In this document: in pieces, positions 36,911-48,755 of the stretch
Numbering within the stretch: the first letter of the stretch is position 1
Layout: each line of letters starts with the position of its first letter
DNA from: Lophius americanus
Taxonomy: Eukaryota > Chordata > Actinopteri > Lophiiformes > Lophiidae
Direction: 5' to 3'
Length of the DNA stretch: 64,000 nucleotides
Assembly (NCBI GenBank): GCA_037951165.1
Contig: JBBDHG010000051.1
Span: 6,298,001 to 6,362,000 of the forward strand
Program-made: the position numbers and the translations under genes
Notes under the pieces: generated by a model
Told to the model about the DNA's origin: nothing
The model's input: only the letters and a program-made list of their open reading frames with translations
Databases searched by the model: none

Positions 36911-39585
36911 ACGGAAAAGGTTTTTCTTATATTAATGTATGTGTTACTTAAACTAATGACAATCTGATAACAATTATCTAGCATCATCCCTCCCGTGTTA
37001 GGGTAACTGGAGCATATAGTTTGTGGTTCCGTTGGGTTTTTGTTTCATTGCTCTGGAATAAGAACTATGTTAAGTGGTTTTCTCCTTTAACAGCAGCTTT
37101 ATTTCATTACAGATTCATATGACTAATAGCCTACATTCTAAATAAATCAATTAACCTACCCAACAAAGCTTTCTATCTCACCCACAGAATAAGACTGACT
37201 TGGTAGGATGCCCACTAAGGTATCTAATGTTACTGACGGGTGGAAGAGGCTCAATCTATCTCTGTAGGGTGATTGTCAACTCATTTTCCAGATCTTGGCA
37301 ATGAGCTAAAACGCTTTTATCTTGTAATTAAGTCAGATTACTCTCAAATGTATTCCTTTCTACTCAGTGAACCCGACCGCTGGCTGTTTTCTAGGCTAAC
37401 CATTTCATGGAACTGAGGGCGGCACACTTGCATTAGCTAATATCTGTTGTAGCTTGTCAATGAAACACAAAAGGCATGGTTTGGGTTTATTTTTGTAAGC
37501 TTTAAGTTGTACCGTGTTTTAAACTAGCTTTATTTTTTCCTGAAATGCTGAAGCTGAGACTATTACAGACTTTAAATCAGGGTTACAGCCATTATGTGTG
37601 AGGTCACTTACCATTGGAGATGAAAGTATTTAGTCTCTGATTGTTCTCCCAACAATTTGTGGCTTTACATGGACACTTTATCTCATTCCAAGTGAAAATG
37701 TTGTGTTGTCTGTTTACATGAGTTGTGATCTAAAAGGTTCTGAAAAGCTTTGTGTCATGCATAAAAGCGATGGATATATGAACGTTTCATTGGAAATTAG
37801 GTGTCTATCATTTGATGAGGGCAGTTCTTGTTGTTACTGTGATGCTTTTAATCAAGCTACAGCTTAATAATGAAACACAGGCTGACTCCTACTTGAAGTA
37901 ATTAATGGGAGAAGATGAGCACCAGTAAACCTTATCGGTACCTCAGTGGTATTTCAATCAGGAGAGACAAAGAGTAAGGTAAGATGAAGGTTTAATACAA
38001 CATATGATATGGGATAATTAGTCTTTCAGACTCTTCAGGGAGATTGTGAATGAAGGGTCTATGCCATGAGCAGCAGCAGGTATATACCCCCCTGAACTGT
38101 GGATACTGGTTGTGGTGGCTGATGACTCTTCTGAAACTGATGAATGACGACCTTGATGGAACTGCGAGGAGGTTCCATCAAGGCAACGGGGGAGGAAGAG
38201 GGCATACATATCAGCATGATAGGACTGTATGGATGGAGACAGCCATATTTCCAAGGTCAGCAACATGAAAGGATAATATTGGATGGATATGGTTGATGGC
38301 TGATGACGGAACCTGACACCAGTTGACACGTCAGACAGTAAAGCGAATGATTTGGACTGAGCATGATTGAAAGGTGTGAATAGCCGAGGGGCATTAGGGC
38401 TGACTGTGATCTGAGATATAGTTCCTGACTGAACTCACTCTACACCTCCATTAGAAGTTTAGCTAACCTCAAGTTAGGGCAGTATTGTCAGGTAAACTTA
38501 GCAAAAATGCTACACTATCATCAACATCCAAAAATAATTTTTTAAAACAGAAATTCCTCATCACATGTTTCATCCTGAAAACCCAGATCCACGCAAGGAT
38601 CAGCCACATTCACCATTGAGTCTTCCCCCAGTGCCTTCATTCATTGCTGCATGAAAAGGGAAGCTGATGGTTCAGCTTCCCTTTTTATGTACATAGTAAT
38701 ATTGAAGTGGGATTTAACCTTGAAATCAGAATCTTTCATGTTTTCCGCCAATTAAAAACATGCTTGCTTGGTTTGGTCTAACCCCAACTGTGTCATTGAG
38801 ATTCTTAGTAGAAGTAGTTTTACTAACCTTTAAATAAGGACCTACATTAAGTTAAGATGAAAGCCATCATCAGAGAGAAAGCAAAAAGCAAAATCTGGCA
38901 CTTTCCCACTATATGAATCAGATTAGCACTAAGAAGAAGAGCAGACACCAAAACTGCTGTTCTATATGACCAATCTCACCCACAGCAGCTACAGCCACAC
39001 CCACAGGTCAGGAATCCTCTTAGAAGCCAGATAATCGGCTCCGCACAGACCTGAACCCTCTGAACCTCCTAAGACAACAATAATAGGAGGTGTTCATTCC
39101 AAACACATGGAACAACGATCAGCCACTGGCAGATACTTTCATTTTCCGCTGGGCTGCTCTCCTGTTCCACAGTCACCTGACCTGGAATAACACTGAGGAG
39201 CTTGAAGCAACACCAGATTGTTATCCCTGCCCACAAACAGGTCCATTTACCAAATTAATTTATCTTTGCATTTAAAACATAGAAAATGTGTAATGACAAA
39301 AATCTGATGCATCTCAACAAACCTATCAGTGTCAAATAGATTGTAGGTGAATAGGCAGAGTTTTACAACAGAAGCCTGATTCAACAACATATTCAGACAC
39401 CACCTGCCTACTAGGAGCCAGAACCATGACTCACACCATCAACCACCAACACACACACACAAACACAAACACGCATAAACAGAACAGCAATTAGGTGCAA
39501 TTTAAGGCTCTGTGCCTTACTTAATGACACTTTGACTATTCGGCTATTATACAGGAAAAAATGTCAAGTAATGTCAGTTTATATG
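36911..39585. other. Unassigned, with a perfect hairpin at 38.65 kb
   Basis: No gene recognised. Contains the 14-bp perfect inverted repeat at 38,654-38,685. 'caggctgactcctacttgaagtaatta' (37,879-37,905) repeats 'caggctgaatcctacttgaagtaatta' (36,199-36,225), so a short segment is duplicated 1.7 kb apart. Confidence 0.5.
38654..38685. repeat. Perfect 14-bp inverted repeat, 4-nt loop
   Basis: The arms 38,654-38,667 (AAAAGGGAAGCTGA) and 38,672-38,685 are exact complements around TGGT. Confidence 0.9.
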
Positions 39586-39589
39586 TGTA

Positions 39590-40010
39590 CCAGAAAGAGA
39601 AAACTTCAGAAAACGTTTTGAGGTAAAGCTCCCCTTAGTATCAGAAATATACAACAGACCTTTCCCAAAGTCAAGGCAATTATTTCCCGTATTAAGGTTG
39701 ATTGGGGTATGTAAATTGTCAATGAAAGCTTTTGGAGTATGTCTCGAAAACAGTATTTTTTGGGGGGGGAAAGCTGCTATGGAGTAAAATATGAGCTATT
39801 AGAGTCAATCACGATGTATACAAGATACATCTTGTTGAGATGATACACATGCAACACATTGGGACTAAATTGGACCAACGGTTGAGAAATTCTGAGAATT
39901 TTGGAGATAAATTCCCCTAGATACATACTTTTAGACTTTTGGGGGACTTAATTAGGCCTACACTGTCGTCCCCAACAAGGATATATATAGGAAAAGCCTT
40001 CAATCCCCAA
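39590..40010 (-). mobile_element. Helentron-like repeats, copies 8 and 9 (adjacent pieces)
   Basis: Family blocks on the minus strand: 'gaggtaaagctccccttagtatcagaaatatac' (39,620-39,652), a second 'ggagataaattcccctag' (39,903-39,920) and a 5' block near 39,935 ('cttttgggggac'). Then a decayed 3' end lies at 39,961-39,999 ('cactgtcgtcccc', 'atatatat', 'gaaaagcc'). So at least two same-strand copies abut, as at 0-1 kb. Confidence 0.55.
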
Positions 40011-41645
40011 GCAACCCCTCGGTGTAAAACCTAAGCCAAAGCTACATGCGGAGCATGAAACCGATTTCCACAATAACAATGGATGGAAACATGATGAAGA
40101 AGAACTCTATGTAACTTTAGCTATTGTTTTTAAAATTCCTGTAGTTTGACACGAGATGCCAAAAAAGGTCAGGTCATCTATGGCCATTGCTGCTTAACTA
40201 AATAATATGCAGAACTTTTTAATAGCCAGTTAGCTCACTTGCTAACTTTGCCAAAAACGCAACCTTGCCAGCTAGCTAGTTATTTCATCAAATACTGACC
40301 TAAAGTTTTGTTAAATAACTAATTGTAAAGCATGGTCATGTAATACTTACAACTCGGAAATTGTGTTGTATTTTTTAACCCTATTGTTTTAACTCAACAG
40401 TAGTCAATTTTGCTCCTTTTTAGGGGGGAAACATAACCCAACGCTACTGTGTTAAACAAACCCAGCCCTGGATTCAAATTAACCCAATTTGAGTTTATAC
40501 TTTTTCCACTAGCTAGCGTTCATTCATTCACACACATTCATACAGAGGTGGCAGAGGCTTCCATCAAAGGCACTTTCACAATTAACAATTCATGCATTCA
40601 CCAATGGATCAGTAATCAGGAGGAACTTATGGTTCAGACTCGTGCTCAATTACACCTGGACCTGTAGACTACAGTGACCGGGAGAGAAACATTCTGATAA
40701 GGGCTGGATCTCTCTACCAGCAGATTAAGAAAATAAAAAAGGTAAGTAATAAGTAAGAACAAAGCAAGCCATCATTACATGAAGAATACTTTTCCAAAAA
40801 AAAGTAAAGAGGTCACACTGCACCTTAAGTAGAAGTACATATCATTATGCCGTACTTCATTTTCAGCTGCTCTATACCATCAGTATATGTCCTATACATG
40901 CATGACATGACGACATTTCCTGAACCCTGTGATTCTGGACATGGCTTAAATCCTTCGGGCTAAAGGCAGATTACATCACCAGTAATGTAAACACACTAGC
41001 AGAATGTAAACACATTAAATGTCTCTTATCAAAAAAAAATACAACAATACATATTTCCACATATAGACTTTCCACTGACGAAAGCCATTAGCTTTTCCAG
41101 CTGTATGGTGTGACAGTGTGTAAATGAGGCTCAGGAGATTTGAGGGGAGGAAAGGATTCACCATCTTTTCCGTTGTTCACATAGGAAGTCTCAAGTATCC
41201 CTCAGTGGCCTCAACAAGCAGAGTTTAACCAACATTTGTTCATAATTTTATCTGCCCAGTGACTTCTCTCAACGATTCATTTGTTTATTTAGATGTCTTC
41301 GCCCAGGCTCATAATGAGTATTATTAAGTAAAATAATAAGAAATAACTCCCCATTTTGGAGAAAAACAAAACAAGAAGATAACATTGTTTATCATGTGTT
41401 TGTACAGATTCTTTAAAACATTTTTGGCCCCCTGACTTTTGGCCTGATGCTTGGACAATAATTATATATTGTCTTAAAAAATGACAAACACAAGATGTTA
41501 TCCATGATGTTAGCTCTAAAGATGTTACCAGCTATGTGTCAACACCGTCATCTCCGATGAATGAATGAGTTTCCCAATTTTTCCCCGTGAACAGACCCAC
41601 ATAGTGAATAAAAGGTTCATTATCAGTTTCAGGAGATATGATCAG
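40011..41645. other. Unassigned intergenic sequence
   Basis: No gene or named repeat supported. Confidence 0.5.
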
Positions 41646-41649
41646 GATT

Positions 41650-41904
41650 TGTCAATTCCACCTCCGTCCAGCCTTTCCGTGGAGATTTTGCATGTTCTAC
41701 CTGTTATTTTTTTAGGTTCTCCTGGGGTTCTCCAGAATCCTTTAGTCAATCCGATAACACGTACTATAGGTGAATGTGAGCATAAATGGTTGTTTGTCTC
41801 GTGTGTCTGCCCTGTGCTGGACTGGTGACCCATCCAAAGCGATCCCTGCATCCCGATCACTTTCAGCTGAGAGTGGCAGGATAGGATAAGCGGTTAGAGA
41901 ACAT

Positions 41905-41906
<2 letters not shown>
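41650..41906 (+). mobile_element. Abundant teleost LINE/SINE 3' region
   Basis: Shows the order 'ccgtggagattttgcatgttct', 'ctcctggggttctcc', 'ggtgaatgtgagcataaatggttgtttgtctc', 'ccctgtgctggactggtgaccc' and 'ggataagcggttagagaacatgga', the familiar order of a very common fish retroposon 3' region. The usual (TGGA)n tail is replaced here by a long (AT)n. Confidence 0.65.

Positions 41907-41970
<64 letters not shown>
41907..41970. repeat. (AT)32 microsatellite
   Basis: 64 bp of uninterrupted AT directly at the retroposon 3' end. Confidence 0.95.
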
Positions 41971-41973
<3 letters not shown>

Positions 41974-43075
41974 GATTCTAAACTTTTCGGAGGATTGTGC
42001 CGTAGCGGTATTGGTGCTGCCATATTTGAGGTTATGTGTATTTATATGAATACGCAAGACCCATACCCACCTGATTAATTTTATGTAGGTCCCATTTATG
42101 ATCCCAAATCAAATCTCAGATGGTTGGGCGACGCTGTGTTCTGATACCTTTCTATAAGAACCAGCATTAACATTTTCGGAAGTTTGAGCAGATGTTTTAC
42201 ACTATCAGGGTTCCCACTCTTTTTTGAAATAATGTTCTACGACTTCCCCAGGACATTGTCCGTGATCATATAGCTGCTAGAGTATATCAGACAGGCTATC
42301 AGTGTCAGTGATTGAAGAGTGCTATGTAAGTAAAGTCTGATTGATTGATTGATACCTGTGATGCTAACAACCGGCAATAAGAATTCATCGCATGAAAAAT
42401 GCACAAGCCGATTGACAAACTTACATACTTCTGCATAGTGCATGCGTACAAAAATAAATATAGGTACAAATAAATATTAAAACCACTGCAAAGTCAATCA
42501 GGTTGCCAAAGTCAATATGTAGTTATTGACATACGCAGATTATAGCGGTTAATATGACTTAACCATTAAGACCAGTAGGTGTTAGGTTATTTTTCACCAA
42601 GGGGAATGGTCAATTTAAAGGCTAGTGCTATTAGCCTATAATAACGTTGGTCTGGTGTTTGTTTCACTATGTGCTATTAATGATAAGCTGAATCTCAGAT
42701 TTGAAACAGTTTTAGAATCATCAGCGGGTAGAAATAGCATGTAAGTCTGTCCATTTTGGATTGAAAACTCAGTTTTTACTGCCGACCTGTCTGATTTCAA
42801 GGGCGCACCATTTGAAATGACTTTTCTTCTGACTCACTTCTGTCCCTTTCGTCGGTCTGAGGGCGTCTCACTGGTAGCAGCACCGCTGAGAAGACATGCA
42901 AATTTTAGTGGATGAGTGAAGTTGCACTTTTGGACAGTGACACCGTCCCCTGTCTATTTCCTTTTTATTGATTTCTCCTCCACTGTTAACTGCATCCAGC
43001 TCCAAGTTTTAGCAGAGAGTTTGGAGGAACAGACATAACATTTTTGCTGGTTGATGTATTTTTTTTAACAGTAAG
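41971..43075. other. Mostly unassigned; LINE tail at 42.3 kb
   Basis: 42,315-42,352 ('gaagagtgctatgtaagtaaagtctgattgattgattga') matches a plus-strand L2-type tail with (TTGA)n. The rest is unassigned. Confidence 0.5.
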
Positions 43076-43079
43076 GTCA

Positions 43080-43270
43080 CAACAGGTGAGGGTTTACACT
43101 GTTTTTCTCCTCCACCAGACCCCCGCAGGGATGCGTCCTCTCCCCCCTTTAATTTGTTGTATACATGAACGATTGCGCCTAATTAATAAATTTGCTGGTG
43201 ATTCTGTTGTTATGTCCCTCCTCCGCAATTACGATTCTTAACAGAATCCTGATGTGAATGATTTTATTGA
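43080..43270 (+). pseudogene. L2/Rex1-like LINE RT core relic
   Basis: Mixed frames give 'PPQGCVLSP' and then NKFAGDSVVMSLL followed by NPDVNDFIDW. In the family these are TGAPQG.VLSP, KFADDTV...L, and ..V..F..WC, the RT palm with catalytic FADD. Here the first Asp of the pair is Gly (FAGD), and at least two frame changes are present. Dead. Confidence 0.65.
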
Positions 43271-43282
43271 CTGGCGTGAATC

Positions 43283-43400
43283 ATGATCAATCAATCAATC
43301 AATCTTTATTTATATAGCGCCAATTCACAACAACAGTTGTCTAATGGTGCTTTCCAGAAAGAGCAGGTCTAGACCAAACGCTTTATGTACTGTACTGTAA
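43283..43400 (-). mobile_element. Common teleost interspersed repeat tail, (TTGA)n
   Basis: (ATCA)n at 43,283-43,300, then 'ctttatttatatagcgccaattcacaacaacagttgtc' and 'gagcaggtctagaccaaac'. Very frequent in fish genomes; the tail points to minus orientation. Confidence 0.65.
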
Positions 43401-44215
43401 TAGGCAGAAAATGAAAATCTTTTCTGCAGTTGTTGTGTAGGAAGTAAAACAAATGGACAAGCGTAAGGATCTGACTGATACTGATAAAGAACAAATTTGT
43501 GATGACGGGGCCATGGCATCTCCAGAACTGCAGGTCCATTAAATATAGGCTCATGCAGTCCCGCATGGCACACTTCAACATACCCACAGAACAACATGGT
43601 GAATTCGTCACATCACACAGAAACCAATTTCACACATACCCGGCCTCTGATTTAAGTTCCAGTCATACCGTTTTTAAGAAGCAAAGCCCGAACAAGAATA
43701 TTGCACAGATACTAGTCAAAAACGATTGTTGCCACATTGCTTTATAAAATAATGATTATGAAATGTTATAAATATTAGGGGGCAAAGATACAACTATAGA
43801 CGGTTACCTGACATGACAGGATGGCATAGTTGAAAAATAAGAGTTATAAAAGGAAGGTAATAATATTATTGATGATTATTATTATTAGTAATAACAATTA
43901 GGACTAGATATTATTATTGTAGGATTTAATAACTTGTGCTAGGACTGACTGTTTTCACCTGTTCTTCAGAAACGTTGGCTGCTGAAATCTGCTCCCAGAG
44001 CGTGACAGATCAGAGGCTGTGATTAGTGGCTGTCTGGGTTCAGAGAGGATTTTCTCTGCTTTTTTAACAGATCAGGAACTACAAATATTTTACACTGATG
44101 GGACAAAAAAGTTATAATGCTCTGCGAAAGAGCACTATAGATCTGAAGCGTGGTGAGCTTGACCTAAAAGGCAATTTTTTTTGTAGAGTTTATGCTGCTC
44201 CTTTTTGTAAATTAA
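43401..44215. other. Unassigned intergenic sequence
   Basis: AT-rich; overlapping ORFs on both strands at 43.3-43.75 kb, none with a recognisable domain. Confidence 0.5.
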
Positions 44216-44216
44216 T

Positions 44217-44680
44217 TACATCCCCAAAAAGTCAGGGATATTAGGGACTCATCATCATCATCAACGCCACCATCGCAGATCCTTGCTGTTAACGTGATAA
44301 CTCAGAAACTGTTTCATGGATCCTTTGGAAACTGTATTCCCTCATAGTCCTTAGTGCCAGGAAGAACTGGATTGATTTTGGGAAAGGTTGTTTATAAATT
44401 TCCAACATAATGGGGCGCTTTATCTCCAAAAGTTTCAGGCCATAAATTTGCAACCGTTAGTCTAAATCGGTTGCATATGAATCGACTCGAAGAGATCTTT
44501 CATTGTTGTTGTCCTTTTCTCTAGTAGCTCATATTTTACTCACTAGGAGAATGTTTTTTTTTCTGTTGTTTTTTATAAAAAAAAATGTTAAGCAAAATGT
44601 CCATCAGTGGGAATGCGTGTACAACGCATGGTATTGGAGACTTTCAGAGCTGTAGCCATGCTGTCGGGAATGACAGCTAG
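44217..44680 (+). mobile_element. Helentron-like repeat, copy 10 (full length)
   Basis: The most complete copy, about 464 bp. 5' block 'tacatccccaaaaagtcagggatatta'; then GCC/CGC-rich block, 'cgcagatccttgctgttaacgtgataactcag', 'ttcatggatcc', 'catagtccttagtgccaggaagaactggattgatttt', 'gcgctttatctccaaaagttt', 'gcatatgaatcgactcg', 'gtagctcatattttactcactagg', 'tgtacaacgcatgg'. The 3' end is a 6-bp stem (44,660-44,665 with 44,672-44,677) overlapping CTAG (44,677-44,680) and followed by T. No ORF. Confidence 0.7.
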
Positions 44681-45835
44681 TTTTGTGAATTATTCCCACT
44701 TCAGCTTTTGATCCAAGGAAACCCAACTATATGTATGCCCTGTAAAACTCTGGATAGTCTGTCCTCTGACGGTTCCTCCATCAGAACTTACCAGTGTCTT
44801 CCTAGTCTGCAGTCGTTAATACCTACCTATATTGTCTCTGGTGAACCTCCAACCGAGTCAGGATTAGCCCAACAAACACCAATGCACATGGGAGACTCAG
44901 ACTAGCCTGTGTTATCCAACCCTATAGAAGTGCTAGGATAGCAAAAACGCAGAAAGTTCATACTGCTTGGTTTTAATGTTATGGCTTATTTGTGTTTACT
45001 CAATTTCTTTTTTCCCACAGTCCAACATGCCCTTATGTGCCACCACAACGTTTGACCACACATCTGTTGTCTTTCTGTCTGCAAGTCATTCCTGAGTCGC
45101 AAGCAGCCATATCTCTCTTCAAGGCTTTGCCCATAGTTCCTGCTGTGGAAATGTCTGGAAGGTAGCTGATAATACTGGCAACCTTCCATAGGAAGCTTTT
45201 CAATATTTCCCAAAACACTCTGATGTCGTCAGGGATTGTTTGGAGAACATCCCGGTGGACTCAGCCTGTCCTGAAAAGCGTCGTGCTGCAGGTCATGCTT
45301 TCATCACAGCTTCCTGTATCATACTCTGTGTATGCTGGTATAATGAATGTGGCGGCATGGAGACTATTAGAAACGCCTTGTAGTCTGTAAACTTTGAGAC
45401 TTTGTTGTTTTAATTTTGTGTTCTGAACTAACTGACCAATAATGTACCCAACACCCTAAAAAATGGTCTATCTGTATCATAGCTTCCTGTATAATATCAT
45501 GAATATATGAATATGAGTTTAATTTTTGTTTTTGAAAGGTTAATTTACTTTTTCCTCATTTGTGTCTTCCATTTGGGTTTTTTCCCTGTTGCTCTACATT
45601 TTGGTTCTGATCTTTGATCTTATTTTGAAGGTTCATTATCATTTTTCCGGATTCTGCGTTTCTTGTTTTATTTTGACAGTTTCGTTTTACATGAAGTGAG
45701 CTATTTATACGAGTCACAAGGCAAAGCTCTCGATTACCAGTGGATCTACATTCCAACCCTCAACTTTTGTCATGAGCTCTTGGAAGTGACCGAAAATATG
45801 AGGTTAATGAAACAAGCGGCTGAAATGGGCTCCTT
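44681..45835. other. Unassigned intergenic sequence
   Basis: Only the 'ggttttaatgttatggc' transposon-end phrase near 44,970 is recognised. The two minus ORFs at 44.99-45.22 kb overlap in different frames and have no domain. Confidence 0.45.
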
Positions 45836-45839
45836 CATA

Positions 45840-46150
45840 GAGATAAGGCTCAGAAATCTAAAGGGAAGATGGAGGGAACGTTGCTCCTTCAAATCAAAAG
45901 GAACCAACTCAGGTGGTTCAGATAACTGGTAAGGTTGCCAAGGGTACCTCCCTTTGGAAGTTCTTGTCTAAATAGGAGGAGACCCACAACGCACTGTAAA
46001 GGCTATCTATCTCATCTAGCCTGGGAAGGCAGGACCCCGAGGCCTTCAAGAGTGACCCCCAGGTTGGAGGACATGGAATCCCCTTCTTGGCCTGCTGCCC
46101 CTACGACCCAACCCAGAAAATGCAGAAGAAAATGGAATGGGATGTCATTA
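45840..46150 (+). pseudogene. Non-LTR retrotransposon C-terminal relic
   Basis: Codons give LKGRWRERCSFKSKGTNSGG, then 'IGGDPQRTVKAIYLI*PGKA', then 'NPLLGLLPLRPNP'. This is the end of a frequent fish LINE ORF (family: QLRWFRHL.RMP, GRPRTRWRDYISHLAWE, REVWASLLGLLPPRP), followed by 'aatgcagaagaaaatggaatgg', the tail type of such elements. Several stops. Confidence 0.65.
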
Positions 46151-46714
46151 AGTTTGCTTTACTATTTTCTGTAATCGATTTTCTTTGCTACATCCTATGG
46201 AATGTTACATCTCTGCTGTGGACGTTTTTAACAGTAACCCTATAATTATTTCTAGGGTAGCAGATGAATTGTATTATATGGGTGTAGCTGGGACATCAGG
46301 ATGAACGCAGCAGACATGGAATGGCGGAAATTTGTCTGCTTCCTGTTTCCCTTGAGGCTGCCTGCTGACAGTTATGGCCTGGGCTTCTGTATCTCAGCTG
46401 GGGATACAGACTGTATGTTGCCAGGTACATACAACGTGTGTGTGTGTGTGTTTCTTTGTCTCTCCCCATAGCTCCTTCAATCGTTTGTGTGTGTTTTTGT
46501 ATGTATGTAGATTTTGGGAGGGTTGATCTACATGCCTGTCTCTCAAAACTTATTGTTTGGGATTCAAGTCACTTTCCTTATCTTCAGAACTCCTTAGCCA
46601 GCCAAATCATTCCGCTATCACCCATCAGGATACAGCTGGACTCAGCACTCAAATTGCAAATATTATACCATTCAGTCAGTACCCTGCTAGATAACTGTAC
46701 AGGTGACGGTATTT
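46151..46714. other. Unassigned intergenic sequence
   Basis: Short (TG)n at 46,437-46,450; nothing else recognised. Confidence 0.5.
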
Positions 46715-46845
46715 GTTAACCGGGGTCCCAACCTATCTGGTCTGGAAATCAGTTTCGTGTTCCTTTTTATCGATTTGATATAGGTTTTACGTCGGATGCC
46801 CTTTCTGACGCAACCCCCCCAATTTAAAACCAACTGTAATAGGAT
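46715..46845 (-). mobile_element. RTE LINE 5' leader fragment
   Basis: Minus strand 'ggggttgcgtcagaaagggcatccgacgtaaaacc', then 'ccagaccagataggttgggaccccggttaac'. Same leader type as upstream of the endonuclease at 10.8-11.1 kb; here no ORF follows. Confidence 0.6.
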
Positions 46846-47264
46846 GCCGAACGTTATTTCCAATGGTTTGAAGTTTTGTCTCATTTATGGTACTAACCTG
46901 TTTTAAACGAAAATAGCTTTTACCGCAAATTACATCTACAGACGTGGTTCCCCCACTGAAACAAACCCCCGTAGCTGACGGGCCTAACGGACCAACACCA
47001 ACTTCAATCTTCAAACTAAAATCACCTTCCAGTCCTTCAAGTGATATCCATTCTTCTTACCTTCACATAGAAAGTTCATCACAATATTGGAAATCACCGC
47101 CATAGTGCCCCTTCCTACCTCTCCAAAAAGAACGAGTTATAATGTCTACCTATTCAAAGACAACTGTTACAAACAAGTAAAAGGTACACGGATGGGTCCA
47201 GTCTTTGTTCCAAATTAAAATGTCCCAATAATAACAAATATCTGCAGGCAATTAACTGTTGCGG
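46846..47264. other. Unassigned intergenic sequence
   Basis: Nothing recognised. Confidence 0.5.
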
Positions 47265-47450
47265 ACAGAAATTATGGCCCAAAAACTTTTGGAAATAAAG
47301 CTCCCCCTGGTGTTGGAAATATACAACTAACCTTTTTCAAAATCAATCCAGCTCTTCCTCTCACTATGGTCTATGTGGGTGTAACATTATTTAAAAAAGG
47401 ACTCATGAAATTGTTTTTGAGTTATTAACACGATCGATATGATGGATTCC
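47265..47450 (-). mobile_element. Helentron-like repeat, copy 11 (fragment)
   Basis: 'ttggaaataaagctccccctggtgttggaaatatac', 'tcctctcactatggtctatgtggg' and 'actcatgaaattgtttttgagttattaacac' are the family's middle blocks in reverse. Ends at the leader of the R2-like LINE. Confidence 0.6.
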
Positions 47451-47639
47451 GATTTCATAATATCCATTACTTTTGGGCGAAATAAATAAACATCTCTTAT
47501 GAGCTCCCAGATTTGCAGCATCTCCCTGCTGTTTACCACTTCCATCAATTTTTTTCCATCTGCTGTACCCTGGCTTCTTTTTGGAAGGTACGGCGCTAAA
47601 TTAGCCTCCTGCCATCGGTGTCCTTCCTCGTGTCTTTGC

Positions 47640-48755
47640 CAGATCCATTGGATCACCATCACCATGACTTACAAGTGTGGCAGAGCTAAAGTTACATCAA
47701 CCTATGGTCTTAAGATACATCAAGGGCGAAAGAAATACCTCAAACGACCAGATTCTGTCTAGAGGAAAATCAAATCAGTCGGATGGAACTCTGCGGCAGG
47801 AACAAACCCACAGACGCAGAGTATCAGAACCCTATATGATGTGGAAAAAGCTTCAGGAATAAACAGATGCCCAAGACAAAACCCTGCACATGGCAAAATT
47901 GAGAACATACAAGGACGGAAGCTATTAGTGAAATGGCCAAAGTCAAATTGCAAGGAATGGGAAACCACCAATAAGGACTTAAGCCTGATGCTAAACTACA
48001 TAAAGGGTTCAGCAGATATCAAGTTGGAGAAGATAGGCGATCTTATCTACATAATGGAAAGGAGAAATTTGGAGCAAATGAACAAGTCAGTGAGAAGACA
48101 TGCCTCCTCCCCCCAAGTCCCGCCTTCTTTAAGAAATCAAACTACTTGTAAAGGAAAGACGAGACCCAAGGAAATTGTGGAAAAAAGCAGCAGCAGAAGA
48201 AAGGGAAGGCATCAACCTCCTCAGGAAGATCTAACCCGCGCAGAGCAGAGAGTTAAGGAGCCGTTGGAAAAAGAAAGGAAAGGCAAGAGCAGATTTAAAA
48301 AAGGTTTTCACAAAAGAGAAAAAGTGGATCTCTAAATCCAACCAAGGAGGAAGTGGAAGAACATCCGTGTAGCATCGACATTGATGAGAAAAAAGATGAA
48401 ACAATATTTGTCTCCGCTGATAACCTCTTTCACCCCAACAACATCAGTTTGATATTAACTCCCCCAAACTGGGTGTGGTGAAGCAGGCAACGAAAAGAGC
48501 AGGATCAGCATCAGCACCAGGCCCCAACAATGTCTCTTATAGTGTATAAAAGAATGCTCCAGATGTTCTGAAATTCCTTTGGAAAAATATTAGGGTTGCT
48601 TGGGAGAAGCTAATTATAAGGGGAAAAACAGGAATAATGATCCCTAAAGAATAGAATTCCTTCACTAACGATCAGTTCTGCGAAATTAATCTTCTGAATG
48701 TAGAAGGCAAGACCTTCTTCAGCATGTTGACGCAATGACTGACAACACATAAAAA
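47640..48755 (+). pseudogene. R2/HERO-type LINE relic, N-terminal half
   Basis: Starts MTYKCGRAKVTSTYGLKIHQ (47,664), a remnant of the N-terminal zinc finger of R2-superclade LINEs (the second Cys is lost). Further in: GRKLLVKWPKSNCKEWETTN in a 164-aa ORF (47,841-48,335), then a K/R-rich stretch, then from about 48,475 'VKQATKRAGSASAPGPNNVS', a stop, NAPDVLKFLWKNIRVAWEK, IMIPKE, and LLNVEGKTFFSML. The last pieces match RT motifs 0-2 (A..ASA.GP....Y...KN.P, IPKE, R.ISLLNVEGK.F). It breaks off at about 48,755, where a Helentron-like copy begins, so the RT core and restriction-like endonuclease are missing. The 164-aa ORF is a surviving open piece, not a gene. Confidence 0.7.

Noticed and set aside
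47841..48335. 164-codon ORF as a host gene
   Set aside because: It lies within the order of motifs of an R2-type LINE and flanking codons continue the element with stops.
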